DNA of 64,000 nt from Alviniconcha marisindica (lineage: Eukaryota > Mollusca > Gastropoda > Provannidae): contig JABMCL010000376.1 in the NCBI GenBank assembly GCA_018857735.1, positions 527,501 through 591,500 on the forward strand, in the 5' to 3' direction. The position numbers were made by a program, and so were the translations under genes. The notes below the pieces were generated by a model that was not told the DNA's origin, searched no databases, and was given only the letters and a program-made list of their open reading frames with translations. Each line of letters opens with the position of its first letter. Within the stretch, counting starts at the first letter, position 1. Shown in pieces: positions 47,301 to 58,926 of this stretch.

Positions 47301-49640
47301 TTAAACAAACCATGCATGCACAGTGATGTCTGCATTTTTTAAACAAACCATGCAGCACAGTGATGTCTGCGTTTTTTAAACAAACCATGCATGCACAGTG
47401 ATGTCTGCATTTTTTAAACAAACCATGCATCACAGTGATGTCTGCATTTTTTAAACAAACCATCAGCACAGTGATGTCTGCTTTTTTAAACAAACCATGC
47501 ACGCACAGTGATGTCTGCGTTTTTTAAACAAACCATGCATGACAGTGATGTCTGCGTTTTTTTAACAAACAAACATGCATGCACAGTGATGTCTGCATTT
47601 TTTAAACAAACCATGCACGCACAGTGATGTCTGCATTTTTTAAAAAACCATGCACGCACAGTGATGTCTGCAGTTTTTTAAACAAACCATGCATGCACAG
47701 TGATGTCTGCGTTTTTTAAACAAACCATGCATGTACAGTGATGTCTGCATTTTTTAAACAAACCATGCATGCACAGATATAAGTGCATTTAAAGTGTAAA
47801 CGAACCATGCACACACAGTGATGTCTGCATTTTTTAAACAAACCATGCACACACAGTGATGTCTGCGTTTTTTTAAACAAACCATGCACGCACAGTGATG
47901 TCTGCGTTTTTTAAACAAACCATGCATGCACAGTGATGTCTGCTTTTTTAAAACAAACCAAGCACACACAGTGATGTCTTTGTTTTTTAAACAAACCATG
48001 CACACACAGTGATGTCTGCATTTTTTAAACACACCATGCATGCACAGATATGTGCATTTAAACAAACCATGCACACACAGTGATGTCTGCGTTTTTTAAA
48101 CAAACCATGCATCACAGTGATGTCTGCTTTTTTAAACAAACCATGCACACACAGTGATGTCTGCGTTTTTTAAACAAACCATGCAGCTACACAGTGATGT
48201 CTGCATTTTTTTAAACAAACCATGCATGCACAGTGATGTCTGCATTTTTTAAACAAACCATGCATGCACAGTGATGCTGCATTTTAAACAAACCATACAC
48301 ACACAGTGATGTCTGCTTTTTTAAACAAACCATACAGCACAGTGATGTCTGCAGTTTTTTAAACAAACCATACACACACAGTGATGTCTGCATTTTTTAA
48401 ACAAACCATGCACGCACAGTGATGTCTGCGTTTTTTAAACAAACCATGCACGCACAGTGATGTCTGCGTTTTTTAAACAAACCATGCACGCACAGTGATG
48501 TCTGCGTTTTTTAAACAAACCATACACGCACAGTGATGTCTGCAGTTTTTAAACAAACCATGCATGCACAGTAATATCTGCGTTTTTTAAACAAACCATG
48601 CATGTACAGTGATGTCTGCATTTTTTAAACAAACCATGCATGCACAGATATAAGTGCATTTAAAGTGTAAACAACCAGGCACACACAGTGATGTCTGCAT
48701 TTTTTGAAACAAACCATGCACACACAGTGATGTCTGCGTTTTTTTAAACAAACTATGCACGCACAGTGATGTCTGCGTTTTTTAAACAAACTATGCACGC
48801 ACAGTGATGTCTGCGTTTTTTTAAACAAATTATGCACGCACAGTGATGTCTGCGTTTTTTAAACAAACTATGCACGCACAGTGATGTCTGCATTTTTTAA
48901 ACAAACATGCATGCACAGATATAAGTGCATTTAAAGTGTAACAAACCATGCACACACAGTATGTCTGCGATTTTTTAACAAACTATGCATGCACAGTGAT
49001 GTCCGTTTTAAACAAATTATGCAGCAAGTGATGTCTGCGTTTTTAAACAACAGTATGCAGCATCAATGTGCTTCACTGCATATATTTATTTTAAACAAAC
49101 CATCATCACAGTGATGTCTGCGTTTTTTAAACAAACCATGCATGCACAGTGATGTCTGCATTTTTTAAACAAACCATACACACACAGTGATGTCTGCGTT
49201 TTTTAAACAAACCATGCACGCAGTGATGTTTGCGTTTTTTAAACAATCCATGCACACAGTGATGTCTGCGTTTTTTAAACAAACCATGCACGCAGTGATG
49301 TCTGCGTGTTTTAAACAAACCATGCACACAGTGATGTCTGCGTTTTTTAAACCATGCACGCAGTGATGTCTGCGTTTTTTAAACAAACCAAGCACGCACA
49401 GTGATGTCTGCGTTTTTTAAACGAACCATGCACGCACAGTGATGTCTGCGTTTTTTAAACAAACCATGCACACACAGTGATGTCTGCGTTTTTTAAACCA
49501 TGCATGCACAGTGATGTCTGCGTTTTTTAAACAAACCATACACACACAGTGATGTCTGCGTTTTTTAAACAAACCATGCATGCACAGTGATGTCTGCATT
49601 AATTTCTTTTTTTAACAAACCATGCATGCACAGAGATTTT
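44385..49640. repeat. 38-bp satellite array, ~5.3 kb
   Basis: More than 130 copies of a 38-bp unit, AAACAAACCATGCATGCACA + GTGATGTCTGCGTTTTTT. Variants change CATGCATG to CATGCACA/CACG and GCG to GCA. Occasional units carry an insert with AGATATAAGTGCATTTAAA. Many 1-2-base gaps look like sequencing or assembly errors. All three - strand frames of the unit lack stops, and 38 bases is not a multiple of three, so reading through three units gives the recurring 38-residue pseudo-peptide (MHGLFKK...). It lies between the convergent genes. Confidence 0.97.
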
Positions 49641-50678
49641 TTGATTTTAAAAAAAAATCTCCAGAACACAGAGCCTTGATCATTCACAGAGGTTCTGTCT
49701 GTCAAGTTTGCAGGATTTCATTATGAAATACAAAATCAGCGAAACGCTCATAAAATCGTTCACAAACTTCCTCTTTATTTCATCAGTATATTCAAATGTA
49801 CAATATTTTCACAATAATTTAAATTATGGTAAGAAAAAAAAGAAGAAGTAAAAAATCTTCCAAAGTTACATGCACCCCTTGACCTCCCACTCCCCCCCCC
49901 CCCCCCAAAAAAAAAATAAAATAATAATAATAATAATAATAATCTGAACCAACATTGTAACAGTGTTTGATTTCTGCTCAGTCATAAGTTAAAAGTACTA
50001 AGCCAAACCAGTTTTTTTTCTTCAAACAGGTTCCTGTCTTGTCGGAGTCTGAACAGCTTCCAGCTCCACCAAGCATGATTACAACCGCATGGTTCAAGGA
50101 ATGCAATCACTTGTAACATGGCAGGTGTCTTTCCCTTTCAACCCATTTGTGTGAACGCAGAATAAATGCGAGATTCCATTGGTGTGGGTAAGGAAATGAC
50201 AATGCTGTCCACGAAACGAGTTCTTCATAGAATTCCATGAAACAGTAGAGTGGTCTTTTGACAAGAGGCTTGGCAGTATTCCAAGACGAGGCAGTTGATA
50301 CATTCGGTTTGCTGTTACTTGCCTGCTCCTAAGCACTTGCTGAAGGTATATATCATGCTAGCATTTAACACTGTGACTGTGCTAAACATTTTTGAAACCA
50401 GTGTGATATATGTGGCAAAAGTGGTTCAGGGGAACCAGTTAGACAATCGCTGTAACTGGTCAGATACATGGCTACTACTACCACACAACATGCTGTGTGT
50501 GCGTGATTTTTGTTTGTTTTGTTTTGAGAACTGGTCAAACAAAATAACAGCTTAATCTGACCGATTGCTGATTTTTCTTCCGGTATATATGCTGATCCTA
50601 TAACACTATGATGTGATAAACATCCCAAATTGCGCAGTTTTCCCCAATTTACACTTATTCAATGATATATACTGCCTC

Positions 50679-50901
50679 ATTGGATCATATGATCCAATGC
50701 CTATTTGGACTTCTGAGTGGATTATGTGAACCAATGAAACATATTGTCTCATTGGATCATACGATCCAATACCTGTTCAATGAGTTAAAGGTACGAATAA
50801 AAGTGGAAATAGATTCCTGGTCATGTGTTTTCGCATCCTTTCCTCCCTGGGGTAGGGTTCTTCAATGATACATATTGCCTCATTGGATCACATGATCCAA
50901 T
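50679..50901. repeat. Three 20-bp palindromes in a duplicated segment
   Basis: ATTGGATCATATGATCCAAT at 50679-50698 is a perfect palindrome. Copies with one change from perfect symmetry are at 50751-50770 and 50882-50901. They sit in a segment of about 130 bases repeated twice (shared words CAATGAGTTAAAGGT, AAAAGTGGAAATAGATTCCT, GTCATGTGTTTT). Confidence 0.9.
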
Positions 50902-52699
50902 ACCTACTCAATGAGTTAAAGGTGCAAATAAAAGTGGAAATAGATTCCTAGTCATGTGTTTTTACATCCCTTCCTCCCAAATCCCCCCCACCCACCCCAA
51001 AAAAAGTTGAAAAAAACATACGCGCACAACAGCAAGTATAAATTTATACACATACACACTGTACATATACAACTGTGTTGAATCTGATGTGGCAGCAACA
51101 TATTTACACAAGTGAGAACCAATGACTGCAGCGCTGGTATAATCTTTACCAAACTATTGAGATTACCATTTGTGACTTGTTCTCACAAACTGAGTCTTAA
51201 CTCGCAACCACCTTACTGTGCTATAGGCAAAAGCAGCCATGGGGGTCTATCTGGGTGTTTTCAGATTTTTGCGAGATTAAAGTCTATAAGCATTAAACTT
51301 TGGTGTGTTTGCACTGACATGCTCTGAAAAGTTGGATATTATGTTTAAAACGCATTTTATTCACCCTACCCAGCATCAATTTTGCTAATTTTAAACTGAG
51401 AGCATGGGATTAAAAACATGAACAAAATGTATTAAAAGTTAATGTTGAAATTTAAAGTCTCTTCGTGTGCCCCAATGTTTGATATGTTCCTGTGCCAAAA
51501 TTGGTACAATTAAACCTCCTGTTGCTAAGGATTAAAGGAAAAACTACTCAATGCACAGTGAAAACTTTAAAGCTGATTTTCTCCAAATGGCCTCTGCCAC
51601 ACATACAACCTTTAAGAACACGTCACATCCACATTTGTTGGAGAAGAAACGTGATTTCAGCATCAAAATAACGAACAGAACTTGCAGATTTGAGACATGC
51701 AGATATCTCAAATTGCCAAATTTTAAGTTGACTCATTTTGTGAGAACGGGTCATATTTTGCACTTGAAGATACAATTGCACAACACCACACCTGTCACCT
51801 GACAGTGATCTGAACTGCAAGCATAACCTGTACTGTGTACACACCTTTGCATAATGGTGGACACAGCTGCTGAATCTATGGCAAGCAGAATGCATCATTA
51901 ATAAAAACAACAACAACAACAACAAAATGTGTTAGTCGTTAACAGACTTTAGCAGAGTTGCAACTGAAAGGAGGCAACTGATTTTATTTTTAAACACTCA
52001 GGACCCCACACCACACCTACCTACACAAACACACTCTGTAAATGCACGTACACAAACAAATCTTGCAATGACTGGCCACAATCAGCTGGATGAATCTTCT
52101 GCCACTGTAAGAGGAGGGGCAATACTATTTGCTGCAAACTTCATAACGAATACAACCCTCTCCCCATACCCCCCCCCACTAGAAAGCAACCCCTATTAAA
52201 AACAACAACAAAATAATTTTAAAAAAGATAAAAAGGCAAATTGTGAGAGAAAAAAGTGTTCAGCACACAGAACAATTCTGATGGATTATTATAATTCCAC
52301 CTCAGTAACCACACTGGCATCAACTGTGGCCCAGCCCTGGTGAAGAAGAACTGCAGCTGGCTAATTCAGACTTGGCTTCCCAGACCTGGCTTCCTGGCTA
52401 ATTCAGACCTGGCTTCCAACACACTCACCTAGAACAACTGGCTGGCTAACCCAAACTTGGTTTCCAACACTCATCTCAAACTGGCTGGCTAACCCAGACC
52501 TGGCTTCCAACCCACTCATCTGGAACAATTGGCTGGCTAATTCAGACCTGGCTTCCAACACTCATTTAGAACAACTGGCTGGCTAATTCAGACCTGGCTT
52601 CCAAAACTCATCTAGAACTGTGGCTGGCTAATTTAGACCTGGTTTCCAACACACTCATCGAAATGCTTCCCAACACAGGGCTAGTCATCCACTTGGCTT

Positions 52700-54440
52700 G
52701 TGTGAGGGGCTGGGGTCAAACCCCTGATCACTGTCAGCAACAGTGGTCTTTGGGTTGTGCGAGGGTCAAACCCCTGATCACTGTCAGCAACAGTGGTCTT
52801 TGGGTTGTGCGAGGGTCAAACCCCTGATCACTGTCAGCAACAGTAATCTGTGTGAGGTAAACCCTGATCACTGTCAGCAACAGTAATCTTTGGGTTGTGT
52901 GAGGGTAAACCCTGATCACTGTCAGCAACAGTGGTCTTTGGGTTGTGTGAGGGTCAAACCCCTGATCACTGTCAGCAACAGTGGTCTTTGGGTTGTGCGA
53001 GGGTCAAACCCTGATCACTGTCAGCAACAGTAATCTGTGTGAGGTAAACCCTGATCACTGTCAGCAACAGTGGTCTTTGGGTTGTGTGAGGGTCAAACCC
53101 CTGATCACTGTCAGCAACAGTGGTCTTTGGGTTGTGCGAGGGTCAAACCCCTGATCACTGTCAGCAACAGTGGTCTTTGGGTTGAGGAAACCCTGATCAC
53201 TGTCAGCAACAGTAATCTGTGTGAGGTAAACCCTGATCACTGTCAGCAACAGTGGTCTTTGGGTTGTGTGAGGGTCAAACCCCTGATCACTGTCAGCAAC
53301 AGTGGTCTTTGGGTTGTGCGAGGGTCAAATCCCTGATCACTGTCAGCAACAGTAATCTGTGTGAGGTAAACCCTGATCACTGTCAGCAACAGTGTGATCT
53401 TTGTGTTGTGTGAGGATCAAACCTCTGATTGTTGAGAGCAATAGTAAAAATGGTGACTACCATCAGAAACAATATGCGATGTGCTAGGGGCAAAACTGTG
53501 ACACCTGTCAGCATGAGTAATCTACGTGATGTGCTAGGGGCAAAACTGTGACGCCTGTCAGCAAGAGTAATCTATGTGGTGTGCTAGGGGCAAAACTGTG
53601 ACACCTGTCAGCAAGAGTAATCTATGTGATGTGCTAGGGGCAAAACTGTGACACCTGTCAGCAAGAGTAATCTACGTGATGTACTAGGGGCCAAACTGTG
53701 ACACCTGTCAGCAAGAGTAATCTACGTGATGTACTAGGGGCCAAACTGTGACACCTGTCAGCAAGAGTAATCTAAGTGATGTGCTAGGGGCAAAACTGTG
53801 ACGCCTGTCAGCATGAGTAATCTATGTGATGTGCTAGGGGCAAAACTGTGACGCCTGTCAGCAAGAGTAATCTACGTGATGTACTGGGGGCAAAGCGCTG
53901 ACTGCTGTCAACAACACCAATGTATGCAATGTGCCAGGATCAAAACTCTGATCACCACCAGCAATAGGAATTTGTTAGATGTGCTAGGACAATAACTTTT
54001 GATCATTGTCAGCAATAGGAATTTAAGTGATGTGCTACGACAATAACTTTGATCACTGTCAGCGATCGTAATATATGCGATGTGCTAGGATCAAAACACT
54101 GATCACTGTCAGCAATAGGAATTTAAGTGATGTGCTACGACAATAACTTTGATCACTGTCAGTGATCGTAATATATGCGATGTGCTAGGATCAAAACACT
54201 GATCAGTCAGCAATAGGAATTTATGCGATGCGCTAGGACAATAACTTTGATCACTGTCAGCGATCGTAATATATGCGATGTGCTAGGATCAAAACACCGA
54301 TCACTGTCAGCAATAGGAATTTATGCAATGTGCTAGGACAATAACTTTGATCACTGTCAGCAATAGGAACTTATGCAATGTGCTAGGGTCTTAACTTCTG
54401 ATCACAATCAGCAATAGTAATCTATGTGATGTGCTAGGGA
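52700..54440. repeat. Graded minisatellite of ~50-bp units
   Basis: Three sub-arrays share CTGATCACTGTCAGCAA: 52.70-53.44 kb (GGTCAAACCCCTGATCACTG, GGTCTTTGGGTTGTGCGAG and a shorter form with AATCTGTGTGAGG); 53.45-53.90 kb (GATGTGCTAGGGGCAAAACT); and 53.90-54.44 kb (GATGTGCTAGGACAATAACT, alternating with AATATATGCGATGTGC). The sub-arrays look like successive expansions of one ancestral unit. Confidence 0.9.
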
Positions 54441-55011
54441 TGTGCTAAGATAAAATAAAAAAATAAAAAACACACACCTGAAGTCACGGAGCAGCTGCCT
54501 GCATTATAGGGGAACATTCCAGGTATCTGTACATATACACTGAGACAGCTGCACAAACAAAATCACATTCAGACATCCGACCCAATGAACCTGTGGGAGA
54601 ATGAAAACAGTGACGGCATACTCAACAGCCGGTGGGTTTGCGTTGTACAGTTAAGCTGCCACCGCGATGAGGACAAGTTTGGCTCCAGGTGGTTAAGTGA
54701 AAAGCACTGACAACATCCTAGCACATGGTGAATACATATCACACAGTATTCTGCCATCGTGATGAGGACAAACTTGGTCCCTTGTGGTCAGGTGAAAACA
54801 AAAACAAAACAAAAAAACACCTGAAGCATCGGACCAGAATCCATGCAGTCTTTTTGTCTTGCAGACCAGTTTTGCTTCTGAACAGACACGCTGCGTGCTA
54901 GTTGTATATAGCTCTGAATGAGTGACTGTAGACTTACACAGCACGTTTCTGAATAGCCACCATCCACTTAGAACACCGTTTGGCTGTTACATGGTTGTTG
55001 CTGCGTGAAAC

Positions 55012-55320
55012 TGCTGCCATCTTGGCGCAAGCTTTGTGTACACCATACAACCATGAACCAGTTTACAGTGTCACTTGACCTGAAGCCACATATGTAGGGT
55101 GCATGCATACTTAGCGGCAACCTGCCACCTAAACTTTGCCAAATTGACTGGGATCTTTTATGTGCCACTGCAGCAACACAGGCGGACACTAAAATAATGA
55201 AGAATCAGCAACAACAAAAAGTTGACCCTGGAGAAGACAATTATCCCGCTGCTCCTGCTGGGACTTGAACCTGCGACCTTTCGACCATGAGTCTGACACA
55301 CTACCACTGATCTACCCCCC
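55012..55320 (-). mobile_element. SINE family A, tRNA-derived
   Basis: On the - strand the head reads GTAGATCAGTGGTAGTGTG (A box), then GGTCGCAGGTTCAAGTCCCA (B box). The body contains CTGCAGTGGCACATAAAAGA and the tail AAGTGACACTGTAAACTGGT. The second copy is at 60790-61085. The head begins with a run of G, which accounts for the poly-C at 55315-55327. Confidence 0.85.
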
Positions 55321-55588
55321 CCCCCCCATACTTGTGTGTTTCCATGCCAACGTACAATTCTCACATGGAGCAAATTTCTCAAAGCGAATGTTTCTGATTT
55401 GTTAAAAGTAAAACCTCTCTCCCAGATATTTCTCTCGCAAGGAGCTAGCACCAGAAGCCAAAACTCTTTCACAGGGAATGGGCTATATGCTGCCCAAACA
55501 TGGTGGCGCCGCTTATAACCCAACAGTACCTAAACACAGAGCTGTAAAGTCCTCATCTCTCGGCTATAATACATTCACAGACACGGGG

Positions 55589-55747
55589 TCAAATGGCGCG
55601 TGATTTGTGCCGAAGCCTGGCGAGCGGAGATCGTGTGTTGGGCTCCTTGACCTTGTAATGCTGGTTGAAGTCCAGGCGGAAACTGAGGAAGCGTAAACTC
55701 ATGTCTGGGTGAGACGTCACCATCACTAAAAATCTCTGAACCATGTC
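55589..55747 (-). CDS. TUBGCP3: TUBGCP3 last coding exon and stop
   Basis: The exon reads [52 protein letters not shown] and a TGA at 55591-55589. [15 protein letters not shown] is the invariant C-terminal motif of GCP3, followed by the usual basic tail. The acceptor is TTGTTTTAG. The 3' untranslated region must run left from 55588; where it ends is not clear. TTTATT (AATAAA on this strand) occurs near 51984, 51355 and 49771. Confidence 0.96.
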   Translation of the reverse strand, partial: DMVQRFLVMVTSHPDMSLRFLSFRLDFNQHYKVKEPNTRSPLARLRHKSRAI

Positions 55748-56300
55748 CTAAAACAAACAAACAAATAAACAAAAATGTTATGTTTACTTCTAAATGCAGG
55801 CTAATAAATCAACGCCTCTGACAGCGAATGCCATTCAGGGCAAAACCAACATCACAAGGACGTTTAGCAAATTCCTTACCATTAATTTTGTCTGCATGTG
55901 CAAAAACGCATACAACCCCCCCCCCCCCCCCCCCCCAACCCAAAATTAAATTTAAAAAATCCTTTTTTAAATATTCTTTTTTATTATGGAGGATCTAGAA
56001 GACAGGTCAACAAACCTCCACTGTTCTGTTATTAATGACAGCAAATGTCATTCAGAGTAAAACCAATACTGCATGAAGGATTTTCAGATGTTCCTTTGTG
56101 CATTTGTGTGAAATCAGAAAGAGAGAGAGGGAAGAGGTGTGTGTGTGTGTATGCATGTGTGAGTGAGTGAGTGAGTGAGTGTGCGTGTGTGTGTCTGCAC
56201 GCGCGCATGCGTGTGGTGGGGTGTGTGTGAGTGCATCTGTGTGTGCACACACATGCATTTACTTTACATACGTGTGTGAGTGTGCATGTTAATGAGTGAC
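55748..56300. other. TUBGCP3 last intron
   Basis: Contains a poly-C run of about 20 at 55917-55936 and (GT)n/(GAGT)n with CG at 56139-56240. No exon. Confidence 0.8.
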
Positions 56301-56420
56301 CTGATAGGACTGGGCAAGCACTGTCATCTGTGCCCGCGTGGAGGGAATGATGTTCCTGAGAAACGCTGTCCTCCTGGCCTCTTCCTCCTGCTCCTCAAAC
56401 TCCGTCAACGCCCAGTCTCC
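56301..56420 (-). CDS. TUBGCP3: TUBGCP3 exon, penultimate
   Basis: The exon is 40 codons in phase 0: GDWALTEFEEQEEEARRTAF, LRNIIPSTRAQMTVLAQSYQ. The acidic start corresponds to the variable Glu-rich insert of vertebrate GCP3, and the second half to the conserved helix before QFLVLL. The acceptor is GCGGTGCCAG and the donor is GTCACT. A tandem array with a ~60-bp unit begins a few bases into the intron upstream of the acceptor. Confidence 0.93.
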
Positions 56421-56425
56421 CTGGC

Positions 56426-57110
56426 ACCGCAACAGCAATGATCAGGGTACACTCAGGGAACAATACCTCCCCATCCCCCCTCACACACACACGCAGCAGC
56501 AATGATCAGGGTACACACAGGGCACAATACCTCCCCCCCCCCCCACGCAACAGCAATGATCAGGGTACACTCAGGGCACAATACCTCCCCCCCACCACAC
56601 ACACACATGCAACAGCAATGATCAGGGTACACTCAGGGCAGAATACCTCCCACCCCCCTCACACACATGCAACAGCAATGATCAGGGTACACTCAGGGCA
56701 CAATACCTCCCCCCCACCACACACACACGCAACAGCAATGATCAGGGTACACTCAGGGCACAATACACCCCCCCAACACACACACGCACGCAACAGCAAT
56801 GATCAGGGTACACTCAGGGCACAATACCCCCCCCCCCCCCCCCCACGCAACAGCAATGATCAGGGTACACTCAGGGAACAATACCCCCCCCCCCCCCACC
56901 AACAGCAATGATCAGGGTACACTCAGGGCACAATACCCCCCCCCCCCCACACCAACAGCAATATCGGGTATACTCAGAGCACAATACCTCCCCCCCCCAC
57001 CCCACATGCAACAGCAATGATCAGGGTACACTCAGGGCACAATAGCCCCCCCCCCCACCCACACACGCAACAGCAATGATCAGGGTACACTCAGGGCACA
57101 ATAACTCTTC
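56426..57110. repeat. ~60-bp minisatellite beginning at a TUBGCP3 acceptor
   Basis: About eleven units of GCAACAGCAATGATCAGGGT + ACACTCAGGGCACAATACC + poly-C + (CA)n. The first unit starts 3-6 bases into the intron from the acceptor at 56421-56422, so the array has been built from the intron's 3' end. It grades into (CA)n-rich DNA to 57360. Confidence 0.95.
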
Positions 57111-57385
57111 CCTCACATTACACACACACATGCACTACACAAAAATACACTCTCAAACACAACACACACATTCCACACACTCACATCACACACACGCTAC
57201 ACAAACACACACCACACTACACATTCCACACTCACACGACATACTACACACACTCACATTACATGCTGCACACACTCACATTACACACACCACACACAAT
57301 ACAAACACGCACACAACTACCCCCCTCCCACACACACACAGACACACCACACACTATACAAACACACCCACAAAAGGGGGTGTAC

Positions 57386-57526
57386 CTGCTCTGTACGCTG
57401 CTTTCGCTGCTGGTCAAAGTGGTTTCGGCTCTCCAGCTCCTCATTGGCTGCCTGGTAGAAGCTGTCCTGTGCCGTCTCAAACTGGATGATGAGGTCAAAG
57501 ATGGTCCGCAGCTGGGTCAGGATCTC
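57386..57526 (-). CDS. TUBGCP3: TUBGCP3 exon 'QLRTIFDLIIQFETAQDSFY'
   Basis: The exon is 47 codons in phase 0: EILTQLRTIFDLIIQFETAQ, DSFYQAANEELESRNHFDQQ, RKQRTEQ. It matches the GCP3 helix that follows the SRxLLxQLR motif of vertebrates. The acceptor is GGCTGCAG and the donor is GTACAC. The end is charged and probably helical. Confidence 0.95.
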
Positions 57527-57659
57527 CTGCAGCCGACGCCAAAGAGTGAGCGGCATGAAGCAATGAAGCAGGAGAGGAGCGTGACAGTTGTGTGATGATG
57601 AGTGAAAAGAGATGAAGGTAAGGCTGGTGTTGTTATGGAGGGAAGAGTGTGTGTGTGTC

Positions 57660-57751
<92 letters not shown>

Positions 57752-58104
57752 TGTGTGTGACTGTGAGACTGACAAAGTGAAAAATGGAGAAAAAATACCC
57801 CCTAATTGTACAAAAATGATTTACATTTAAAGTCCCAGGGAAAACAATAAATTAACAAGTTAATTTTTTTCTTTTAAAGTGAGAAAGACAAAGAATACAG
57901 GAAGGCAACCCCCCCCCCCCCCCAGTAACAAACAACAACAAAAAACAGAAAAGACAAATGCAACATTTTAAAGAGATGCATCAAGTAGACCTATCACGAG
58001 AAGTTATGGAAAGCCCCCCCCCCCCCCCATTCCCTCTCCACCTTCCCCCCAAACTCTGCAGACATAAACAACACACAGAGTGAACCATGCGTGCAGCAAC
58101 TGAC
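57527..58104. other. TUBGCP3 intron
   Basis: Contains (GT)n and a (GA)n run at 57675-57750, and poly-C at 57910-57923 and 58015-58028. This intron has no minisatellite at its acceptor. Confidence 0.85.
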
Positions 58105-58236
58105 CCTAGACTTCTCATCCAGCAGACAGCGGCAGAGGACAGTGTCGAGGAAGACTTGGTGAGCGGCGATGATGTGATCCAGGTCCGCCGCCTCCTGAAC
58201 CTTGTGCAGCAGCTCATCCCAGGAACACTCCAACAC
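58105..58236 (-). CDS. TUBGCP3: TUBGCP3 exon '[15 protein letters not shown]'
   Basis: The exon is 44 codons in phase 0: [52 protein letters not shown] and [15 protein letters not shown] are among the best conserved blocks of the GCP family. The acceptor is CATGCAG and the donor is GTCAGT. The intron before it is filled with a 36-bp repeat that copies this acceptor and the first 13 bases of the exon. Confidence 0.97.
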
Positions 58237-58600
58237 CTGCATGGGACACAGTCACCGTCAACATTCCAATAATCACCACTCCAGCAATCACCATCAACAC
58301 CTGCATGTGACACAATCACCGTCAACCCTTCAACATCTGCATGTGACACAATCACTGTCAACCCTTCAATGCCTGCATGTGACACAATCACCATCAACAC
58401 TCCCACACCTGCATGTGACACAATCACCATCAACACTCCAACAATCACCATCAACACTCCAACACCTGCATGCGACACAATTACAGTCAACACTCCAACA
58501 CCTGCATGTGACACAATCACCATCAGTACTCCAACATCTGCATTTGACACAATTACCATAAACACTCCAACACCTGCATGACACAACCACTGAAGCAGAC
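58224..58600. repeat. 36-bp minisatellite copying a TUBGCP3 splice acceptor
   Basis: The unit AACACTCCAACACCTGCATG + TGACACAATCACCATC occurs about nine times. The first copy is the exon boundary itself: AACACTCCAACAC is the first 13 bases of the exon (58224-58236) read on the + strand, and CTGCATG is the acceptor. Diverged remnants continue to about 58860. Confidence 0.95.
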
Positions 58601-58926
58601 TAAACACTCCAATACCTGCATGACAAAATCACCATCAACACCCCAACACCTGCATAACACAAATATCAGAAGCATTTCTAAACACATTCATGCCACAAAC
58701 ATAATAAATGGCCAGCACGTACATGACACAAAACGTCACGAAAACTCACAACACCTGTGCAACACAAACACAATGAACACTCAACATTTGCACGCCACAA
58801 ACACGAAGAACGCTCAACACCGGCGAGACACAATGGAACACCCAACACCCGCGCAACACACACACACCACTAGCACTTTTGCCCTTCCTGCCCTCCTGGA
58901 CATGCACCGACAGGAGCGTGACTGAC

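Larger units (their letters stand above)
49641..55588. other. TUBGCP3: Probable 3' UTR and downstream DNA of TUBGCP3
   Basis: No other gene is seen. Contents: (TAA)n at 49920-49943; palindromes at 50679-50901; a ~50-bp repeat of CTGGCTGGCTAATTCAGACC at 52350-52665; a 1.7-kb array of related ~50-bp units (52.7-54.4 kb); and a SINE A (about 55012-55320). How much belongs to the TUBGCP3 transcript is unknown; AATAAA-type signals on the - strand are at about 51984, 51355 and 49771. Confidence 0.5.

Noticed and set aside
44835..49599. Many - strand open frames of 60-114 residues reading MHGLFKK..HHCACMVCLKNADITV
   Set aside because: All are the 38-bp satellite read through its three stop-free frames in turn. 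The pseudo-repeat of 38 residues follows from the DNA period, and frames break wherever a unit has an indel.
44385..49640. CRISPR-like array
   Set aside because: The units are contiguous without unique spacers and the DNA is plainly eukaryotic.
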